From Candidatus Margulisiibacteriota bacterium (lineage in GTDB: Bacteria > Margulisbacteria > WOR-1 > O2-12-FULL-45-9), in NCBI GenBank assembly GCA_030018645.1, contig JASEHX010000028.1, forward strand, positions 1 to 13,255: 13,255 nucleotides of DNA, read 5' to 3'. Below, piece by piece: positions 5,101-11,375 of this stretch (within the stretch, counting starts at the first letter, position 1; every line of letters starts with the position of its first letter). The notes below the pieces were generated by a model. It ran no database searches and was not told where the DNA came from. It saw only the letters and a list, made by a program, of their open reading frames with translations. A program made the position numbers and the translations under genes.

Positions 5101-8100
5101 TCTGCTTCAGGAGCAATTTCTAAATGCAACTGTCCGTAATAATTGCCCATTTTTCTTCCTGCCACGCCTGTCCTGATGTCTGCCAGTGTGTTGATAACGG
5201 CTTTGGCAGGAGTATATCCTGAACCAAATTTAAGGAATTTAATGCCGGTGCGCTGGCCAAGATGGTCAATAAAAGCATCCCCCGGCTTGCTAAGGGGCCG
5301 ATAAGGAGTCCTCTCCCCCATAATTATCCTATCCCAGAGGGCAATTTTGGTATTATGCGCGCCTTGCCAGAGTAATCTGGGCATGTGGGTGCCTATTTTA
5401 GCGGCCTCTAAACCAAAAGTTCTTTTTCCGCCAAAAAGAAAATAGATACTCAAAGCTTCTGTTACCATGGCGCCATAATGCCCTTTTTCAAGTACCTCCT
5501 TTAAACTAAAGTAGAAAATGAACTGGACAGTTTCAAATAATGTGAAAGCTGCGCCAGTATGGGCGACACCTTCCATGGTTTTTTTAAATGCGGTTCTCAT
5601 TCCGGATGGATTCAGGTGCCAGGCGGCGGAGGCAAACGCATTTGCACCGCCCCAGGTATCGGATAATCCTGCGCCGATATTTCGGCGCATAGCAAACCAA
5701 AATTCAGGGATAGTGGTAGTTTCACCTAGGCCGTCGTAAGCAAAGTTAAGCCAAAATTCGTGTGTGCCTTCCTTTAGCCCAACCGCTGTTAGGAAATCGT
5801 TACCTATCAAAGGGCCGTATATGCGAAACCAATTTGGAATGTCTTTTAACAGCAATCTGGTTAGATACCAATCTGAATCAATTTCCCCTTCATAGTTGTC
5901 TACGTCTAAAACCCAGGCTGTTTTAGGAGTTTCCTCTGCGCCTTGGTGCATTCTTAAGAGAAGCCCCGCGTCAAGCTGTTGTATCCCTTGTCTTTCCAGG
6001 TCTTCTGCCCCGACCGACATATTTATTTCGGCTGTAATTTTAAACATGTCCTCCATAACCTGGGAGTAAGCAAGCAAAGTTGTTTCATTCATGGAATCAA
6101 CCAGGGAAACGCCGTTTTCCATGCCGGCGGGAAGCGGGTTATCTGTCCTAAAATCAGCAACCAATTTTCCGGCGGTCCGAAAAACCTGCAATGCGTCCCC
6201 GTCTTCTGCTTCAGCCAAAGTTCTATCCCAAATATCTTCCGCGTCTTGCGTTACAGTCCTAAAAAGGCGGCTTTTTATTTCCCCACTATCTAGCAGCTGC
6301 ATAACCATTCTAAGGCTGGCGGGGTTTTGCTGGATTTGGGGGATGATGTCTTTTTCAATGTATCTTAGAAATGCCCCAATGTCTTTTTGGCTTACAGATG
6401 AAAGGTGCTCTTCTAAACTTATCCCTTTTTCATGCGCTTCGGCAACTTTACGTTCCATGTAAAGGGAACCCTCAGGGCTGTACATCATTAAGTAATGCAG
6501 TTGGCTTTCCATGGGCAGGATAGGGCTGACCGTGTTTCCAGTAATGGCAAGGGCCGACATAAATTTGTATTGGAGCTCTGCCATTGGACTTCCGAGTATT
6601 TCAGCGCCGCCGTTATCTAAACTGCGGGAACCGTAAGACACGCGGTCGAAGTCCGTCAATCTCCCTCCCCATAAGACAGTTTCACGAGTCCAGTTGAAAA
6701 CCCCGGCCATTTTGTCTGCACCACCGAACAGCAGCATCATTAAGGGCATGCCAAGATTAAATTCCCCATACTGAGGAATACCTTCGAATATTTTAGTTAT
6801 AGCAATTTTTGCCATGGTCTTGTCATAAGGTTCGCCCAGCACGGGCACAGTAGAGGAAAGCTGTATTTCATCGGTCTTTACAAATGCAGTATTCAAAATG
6901 TCGAAAGCGCAGTGGATATTAGCATCCGTAACTTGGTCTTTGCCAATGCCTTCTTTAGTAAGTTGTTTCCTGACCTTTGCTGTGAATGCCGTAATGTTTC
7001 CGTTGAATTCCACCTGCAGGATGCCCCTTTGCTGTTTATCGCAAAGATATCCGACGCTTACTATTGCGTTCCAGAGAAGATCTTCTTCTTCGCCAAATAC
7101 CGCAAAATCTGACCGGGCGATATTTCCAAAGAAAAAAGCATCCAAAATATCTTCTGCCGATAATCGGGTATCCCTGCCCCAAAGGCCGTAAATATGGGGA
7201 TCTTCCTGCACCAGGAGCTTGCCCCACCAAGCGACAAGATGATCCGCCGTGGTTTGATCGCCAATGATCCGTTGCAAATCACTGCGCTTCATCCTTAAAT
7301 AGTCATCGCGGGTAAAACGGTCGCTGGTAAAAAAGGCATGCTGCTCTTGCGAGGCAATTGATCTTGTTTCTTTGGCTTCTAAAAGCATTAGATAAGCATT
7401 TCTTGATTGACTTAAATTTGCAACGTGTGCTTGCGCATGAGTTAATTGCACCTGGATGTTTCTTAAGGTTGAATTTTGTGTTGTTATAGGCAGTTCTAGG
7501 AGCGTAGTTACTTGTTTTTCAAATGAGTCAACCTGATACAGCATCATGATCGGATCTCGGTGAAGTTCTCCTTGTTGATATTGGCCAATTATTTGGCCGA
7601 TGCCGCCGCTTAATTGCCTTAATTGCCCTAATTGCCGGTAGAGAGCATTTAGGGAATCCCCGGAGGATTGGGCCCTATCTACGTCAGCTTCGCGATCGAA
7701 GGAACTGGTGTAAATAGCTTCGTTAATAGCGGCTGCCTCTGCTTCATAGTTTCTGTTTTTGCCTTCTACCCGCCGGGTTAAATCATCTATTTGCCTTTGC
7801 AGATTGTTTAGAGCCGGGGACAACAGCTCCAACAGTTTTGCTTTTTGACTGGCAGTAATTGTGAAATCGGCAAGCAATGAATCTACGGCTTGCTCCAACG
7901 CTTCCCGGTCTTTTGTTATTTGTTCTTCCAAGGAAAGATCTGATTCCTCGCGCGCAGAGAGGATTTTTAGGATTAGGTTCTCATCCCCAGGGTTGATAAA
8001 TAAAGCACTTAACAAAGTTTGTAAATTTTCTGCGGAAAGGGTTAAAGTTTCTTGTAGGTGTTTTTTTTCGATAGCGCCGCTGCGCAGCATCTGTAGTTCA

Positions 8101-11100
8101 CGTACGGTATCTCCGAAACCTTCCAAATGATCATCAGCTTGGCTGGCTTCCCGCAAAAGATCCTCTAGTTCAGAAGGATCAATCTCCAGTAGTTCTGCCA
8201 GCCTATTGACTTCGTTATTTTCTGGCGTGGTGCTTAGCGGTGCTGTTCCTTTTTTGCTTACAAGGTCGATAGCTTTCTTCAAAAGCACTAATTCCAGGAC
8301 GGTTTTCTCGTATTCCTGCGCCTGTTCCGGGAAAAGATGCATATTGAAATTCATAATCCCCATTACGGGAAGGCCGGGGATTTGAAAGCTGGACATTTTA
8401 GGCGGCTCGAGGGTTTCCCACATGGCTTTCCAGGCAGTCCGGAAATTATGCCAATACCAGCCCAAACCAGAAGGTATTTTTTCGTCCGGAGGTACCATGG
8501 TGGACATCTTTTGCAGGTCAAAATGACAGCGCTGGAATATTCTAATGCTTGCCGCATAAACCCGGATAAATTCTTCTCTATCTTCTTCGGAAATTAGAAT
8601 TAGTTCGAGGATATCGGAAGGCGGATGTTCGCTGATAAACAGTCCGTCAAAAACCACGAAATTATAAGCAATCATATAATTCTGCAAAGCTTCTAAAACC
8701 GGGATTTCGGTCGCGGGATCAAGACCGTCTTTTTTCTCAAAGTATACATCTATCGTTTTTGAAATAGCGGCGGCTGCTCGGGTAAATAGGACGCGGTCTT
8801 TACCTGCGAGGAATACAGGAGAGGAGCTTCGGAGAGTTTTAAATTTTTCAGACAGAGCCATTACTGCTGCATATTCATCCGGTTCAAACTGCTCGCCGGT
8901 GCGTAGCAATCTCCTGGCAAGCGCGGTTTCTTCCGGCGAAAAAGGGCTGCTTTCATGCTGCAGTAAATTATTGATCACATCTCGTTCGCCCTGCGAAAGG
9001 TTAATAGCCGATTTAAGTTCATATTTCCCCTGACTGGCCGCCCTTAGTAGGCCGGAAATGGTCCGCGGGGTAACAGCATTAATGAGATATGAGCCCTCCG
9101 GGTTATCATGCGAAAGCATGCTTAGGTAGCCGGTGCTGTCGGCTCTTCCCCCAAGGGCAAGATTGAGCAGCGCGGCTCCGCACTCGGCGACCAATTCTGG
9201 AATACTATATTTAGATAGATATCCGCCCAACAGATGTTCGGGGATAGAATATGCTGCGGGAGGAGAAGTTTTCATGAATGAAAATTCTAACCGGCCGGCT
9301 TCTTTGCGGTGGCGCATTACCAGGGAATATCCTTCTGCTAAATCGCTGGCTTGGCGCGGAAAGAAGTATTTTAGCTCACTGCTGTGGTATACCCCTAATT
9401 TTTCGGCGGTTTTCTCGGCAAGGCCAGCCAAGATCTGTGCGTTAAAATCAATTGGTTGGGCTTTTTGCAGAAAACGGCCAGCCCTTTCGCCAAATATATT
9501 GCGCACCTCTTGCCGGATGCGTTGTTCGCGCAGGGTTCGCGAAAGATGCGTGCTTGCCAGTTCCGCCGTTTCTGGGCATTTGGCCAGCGCGGCAAAAATC
9601 TTTTTTTGTTTCGATTTATCGGTTGGTAAAGCAGCAACAATGGATTGGGATATTTCATTGAGCCTGGCAAAGCGAATAGGGGCGGCGGCGCGGTCAAAAA
9701 ATTGCAGGCGGTAGAAAATCTGGACCATGTTTTGCAGAGCTTCTTCTAGTTTTTTTCTTTTGGCGTCATTGGTTTCTTTTTTGCATAATCTTTCTATGGC
9801 TTTATAGGCAGGGGTAGCTTTTGCACTGTTTTGGCTTGAGCGGCTTTTGTCTTCATGCCCGCTTTGCGCGTAAACTTCGGCATAGTAAAGATGTTTTCCC
9901 AGCTCTTCAAATTGCCGCTGGTTAATTTCCCCGGTTAGCTGTCCAAAAATATCAAAAACGTCTTTTAAGGAAATGTCATACGACTCGTCTAATAAGCTAT
10001 TGAAAAATGATATTATTAAACCCCGTTCTTCCGATGAAAGACCTTGCAGCACCTGGGAGGATAAGTATTGGGCCCGTCCGTAGACTTCTATTAGGTCCGC
10101 TTTCTGGGAAGGGGCTAATCCTGCGCTGGTTTCTTGGGAGGCAAGCTCTGGGGATATTTCGTAAAGCAGGTTTATTGTGCTCTGGAGATGGGGCGGCTTG
10201 GCCGCTTCTCTTCTGTCTATATAATCAAATTTAGCGCCTATCGCAGCAAAAAGATCTCCACTCCCAGTTTTTTTCTGATGTTTTACGCGCAATTTTTCAA
10301 TATGCTCCCTTAGCTCCGCTTTTAGTGCCTGGCATCTTTCCTCTATGCCCGCTACCCATTTGAAATTTTCTTCAACAAAGTACAGGTACTCGTAAATATC
10401 AGCGTAGGCCTGGACGGCTTGCCTTTTTTTACTTTCTTTTTCTTCATCTTTTGCTTTGAAGTAGGTATCAACCGCCCTTTCAGCAGTAGGCAAATAAAGG
10501 GAGTGGAAAAACCGCTTCTCGGGATCCCCAAGGCCTATAAGCCGGTTTAGGAATTCCCGGGCAGTTGCCCTGGCTTCTTCCTCAACCGCTATAAATTCCG
10601 CATTATCAGTATGAAAAAATAACGAGGACTGATTGGCCGTTTGGTATAGCTGCAGGGCAGTATCCAAAACCAATTTGGAATGGTCGGCCAATGCCTGCAA
10701 TCTTACTTCGTAAGGGAGAGAGCTGTCGGTCCGAATAAGAGAATAATTACCCCTGGCGCGGGTGACCTCCGTTCTTTTTACGGCAATCATTGCGGTGTAT
10801 TCTTGCCGATCCGGCCTTAATAAGTCCTGGTCGCTCATAAGGAACGAGTATGTGTTTAGGATAGTAGGGCTGTCGGTTTGTCCGGAAACGTGTTTGCTGG
10901 AGGAAAGGTAGCCGTTATTGATTAAAAGTTCTTGGACTGCGCGGGTATATGCATTAGGTGCGGAATATACTGAAGAAAGGGGAAAATAGACTCGATCACC
11001 AGCTTGATATCCAATTACGTCAACCTGCTGCATTTGGGCTGTGTCTAAACTTATCCAAAAAGACACAAAATCTTCAACCCGCTGGCCGCTTTCATCGGTT

Positions 11101-11360
11101 GAAAAAAGAACGTATAAGCTCCCGTCCCCGCTTTGAGGATTGCCGACAACCTCTAAAATAAGGGATTGTTCGGCGCTAAGATCAACCTGCGGGCTTGGCG
11201 GCGGTTTGATGGGAGTGAAATGTCCGTCTGCTATAAAGGGCAAGTAGGGCGGACTTTCTGACGCGCTTCTCCCGCCAACCGGAGAACTTGCTGGGCGCGT
11301 GCCAACTGCAGGAGGACTGCTTGCTTCTAAGGGTCTGCTAACTTTAAGGTCTTCAGACAT
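2127..11360 (-). CDS. Giant protein of unknown function (3077 aa)
   Basis: I recognise no catalytic domain. The N-terminus (MSEDLKVSRPLEAS) is not a signal peptide and runs into a Pro/Ser-rich stretch to about residue 60. Most of residues 60-2400 looks helical, with likely coiled coils near 317-365 (WVAGIEERCQALKAELREH) and 1185-1217 (RQIDDLTRRVEGKNRNYEAE). Hydrophobic stretches lie near 1532-1553 (GMPLMMLLFGGA), 1933-1980 (FETVQFIFYFSL and ALSIYFLFGG), 2645-2680 (GLVAGLLVLMG), 2790-2817 (ALLVLGWVNLASDLGTGLLL) and 2845-2867. Pro/Ala/Ser linkers near 2403-2431 and 2559-2581 bracket a roughly 125-residue module. I count about a dozen cysteines in all. The ATG at 11360 is preferred over the in-frame start at 11570: it follows an AAAGGA Shine-Dalgarno sequence and avoids a roughly 200-base overlap with the upstream gene. 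It is probably co-transcribed with the EF-hand gene 13 nt upstream. A scaffold, adhesin or effector role is possible, but none is shown. Confidence 0.9.
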   Translation of the reverse strand: MSEDLKVSRPLEASSPPAVGTRPASSPVGGRSASESPPYLPFIADGHFTPIKPPPSPQVDLSAEQSLILEVVGNPQSGDGSLYVLFSTDESGQRVEDFVSFWISLDTAQMQQVDVIGYQAGDRVYFPLSSVYSAPNAYTRAVQELLINNGYLSSSKHVSGQTDSPTILNTYSFLMSDQDLLRPDRQEYTAMIAVKRTEVTRARGNYSLIRTDSSLPYEVRLQALADHSKLVLDTALQLYQTANQSSLFFHTDNAEFIAVEEEARATAREFLNRLIGLGDPEKRFFHSLYLPTAERAVDTYFKAKDEEKESKKRQAVQAYADIYEYLYFVEENFKWVAGIEERCQALKAELREHIEKLRVKHQKKTGSGDLFAAIGAKFDYIDRREAAKPPHLQSTINLLYEISPELASQETSAGLAPSQKADLIEVYGRAQYLSSQVLQGLSSEERGLIISFFNSLLDESYDISLKDVFDIFGQLTGEINQRQFEELGKHLYYAEVYAQSGHEDKSRSSQNSAKATPAYKAIERLCKKETNDAKRKKLEEALQNMVQIFYRLQFFDRAAAPIRFARLNEISQSIVAALPTDKSKQKKIFAALAKCPETAELASTHLSRTLREQRIRQEVRNIFGERAGRFLQKAQPIDFNAQILAGLAEKTAEKLGVYHSSELKYFFPRQASDLAEGYSLVMRHRKEAGRLEFSFMKTSPPAAYSIPEHLLGGYLSKYSIPELVAECGAALLNLALGGRADSTGYLSMLSHDNPEGSYLINAVTPRTISGLLRAASQGKYELKSAINLSQGERDVINNLLQHESSPFSPEETALARRLLRTGEQFEPDEYAAVMALSEKFKTLRSSSPVFLAGKDRVLFTRAAAAISKTIDVYFEKKDGLDPATEIPVLEALQNYMIAYNFVVFDGLFISEHPPSDILELILISEEDREEFIRVYAASIRIFQRCHFDLQKMSTMVPPDEKIPSGLGWYWHNFRTAWKAMWETLEPPKMSSFQIPGLPVMGIMNFNMHLFPEQAQEYEKTVLELVLLKKAIDLVSKKGTAPLSTTPENNEVNRLAELLEIDPSELEDLLREASQADDHLEGFGDTVRELQMLRSGAIEKKHLQETLTLSAENLQTLLSALFINPGDENLILKILSAREESDLSLEEQITKDREALEQAVDSLLADFTITASQKAKLLELLSPALNNLQRQIDDLTRRVEGKNRNYEAEAAAINEAIYTSSFDREADVDRAQSSGDSLNALYRQLGQLRQLSGGIGQIIGQYQQGELHRDPIMMLYQVDSFEKQVTTLLELPITTQNSTLRNIQVQLTHAQAHVANLSQSRNAYLMLLEAKETRSIASQEQHAFFTSDRFTRDDYLRMKRSDLQRIIGDQTTADHLVAWWGKLLVQEDPHIYGLWGRDTRLSAEDILDAFFFGNIARSDFAVFGEEEDLLWNAIVSVGYLCDKQQRGILQVEFNGNITAFTAKVRKQLTKEGIGKDQVTDANIHCAFDILNTAFVKTDEIQLSSTVPVLGEPYDKTMAKIAITKIFEGIPQYGEFNLGMPLMMLLFGGADKMAGVFNWTRETVLWGGRLTDFDRVSYGSRSLDNGGAEILGSPMAELQYKFMSALAITGNTVSPILPMESQLHYLMMYSPEGSLYMERKVAEAHEKGISLEEHLSSVSQKDIGAFLRYIEKDIIPQIQQNPASLRMVMQLLDSGEIKSRLFRTVTQDAEDIWDRTLAEAEDGDALQVFRTAGKLVADFRTDNPLPAGMENGVSLVDSMNETTLLAYSQVMEDMFKITAEINMSVGAEDLERQGIQQLDAGLLLRMHQGAEETPKTAWVLDVDNYEGEIDSDWYLTRLLLKDIPNWFRIYGPLIGNDFLTAVGLKEGTHEFWLNFAYDGLGETTTIPEFWFAMRRNIGAGLSDTWGGANAFASAAWHLNPSGMRTAFKKTMEGVAHTGAAFTLFETVQFIFYFSLKEVLEKGHYGAMVTEALSIYFLFGGKRTFGLEAAKIGTHMPRLLWQGAHNTKIALWDRIIMGERTPYRPLSKPGDAFIDHLGQRTGIKFLKFGSGYTPAKAVINTLADIRTGVAGRKMGNYYGQLHLEIAPEAEIYALDEVTTEKPRFRTRLRQGAAYHARIKNQTPTPGVFWGKVKAGVSSAVERTGHIVLSELHKKPAVPFTEAETQQVIDTLRRARANPELNTTLRMYRVSGELLAALEQAKSSVTTDPSLRNMAILQELEAELKAHTTETQIRNSDLLALTDSTATDTGLKRLWRRLTGTFDKGSQREIRQLLEGYKQVRSANQAEIEQPAALPPSGKKIGGVEILREVADLSRSGRTRSYRFDNLNVRDGATITSKSITVRGDVLARIMAMSLQGESPAFLSKFGITLEEAGAISERVSADWKKTGVSQSEMMRLVEFANSCRVQGHSEPVRTPASETPPARPAEPPPAADAPYNPEAALREIIGQQGKVQLRGALDALSPEHQSRFVEAVRRGGFTNVVIERGTALTSADVDLLSSQASNSRSKLMRAKANASGNFRLTAMTIGRGENGNMKINLTPHRRGELGFVGNAGKTQVTLSLTESSPQPAVEPARTSVSSAQPASADFRFDETTMRQAEDILKNPETVNQLIEFLRTKEGQALLRTEEGKVWLAEYEKVATIQTGYQALKMQGAGLVAGLLVLMGSQAIVNALGIDNEAANFLLVLSSAHLTNMGTQSLLTRGILGTRAAEAMRIASAANNPTKLARALSEGKGLFNGLAEMAVVSMAYEGILDGVGISEASSLRNPYVHLGVTFTTPAACRLLGRVAPKSLLNMGSKVGAGRALLVLGWVNLASDLGTGLLLPSYAESVNERTYDAMQAELHEGGAFSSTLAGIESAAHLLLGAGAEAHAARGNPGIAQRIVLEDLAVAKEERTALQQELTVFLQAGGTLDVLFKKAEWETLSILTGKKELYVPRYGTHISGRVEEREIYIRLSEREIFQFMSDLAAADPGSPIGSTQNMVAALEHFDGLSLQNCLDLLSKASIMTWQTRLSTLYTIDPTQTIGGSELTLEQRFMNSDIRDCCTKEGVLREEKAVDFKIDFLGMRPSPEEARQYEIFSSFR

Positions 11361-11369
11361 AGGTTTTGT

Positions 11370-11375
11370 TCCTTT
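11370..11375 (-). promoter_or_regulatory. Shine-Dalgarno sequence that fixes the start of the giant gene
   Basis: On the minus strand AAAGGA, overlapping the TAA stop of the EF-hand gene (11374-11376), lies 9 nt before the ATG at 11360. No such site is associated with the upstream in-frame start at 11570, which lies inside the coding part of the previous gene. The arrangement also suggests translational coupling of the two genes. Confidence 0.75.

Noticed and set aside
5871..5906. EF-hand-like sequence DVDNYEGEIDSD in the giant protein
   Set aside because: The Gly and hydrophobic residue are one position off the EF-hand pattern and the final Glu is missing, so I do not call a calcium site.
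9133..9714. 193-aa plus-strand open frame opposite the giant gene
   Set aside because: It is an antisense shadow of a GC-richer coding stretch: composition is Ser/Arg/Pro-rich, there is no Shine-Dalgarno sequence and no domain resemblance. The same applies to the other plus-strand frames inside 2127-13255.
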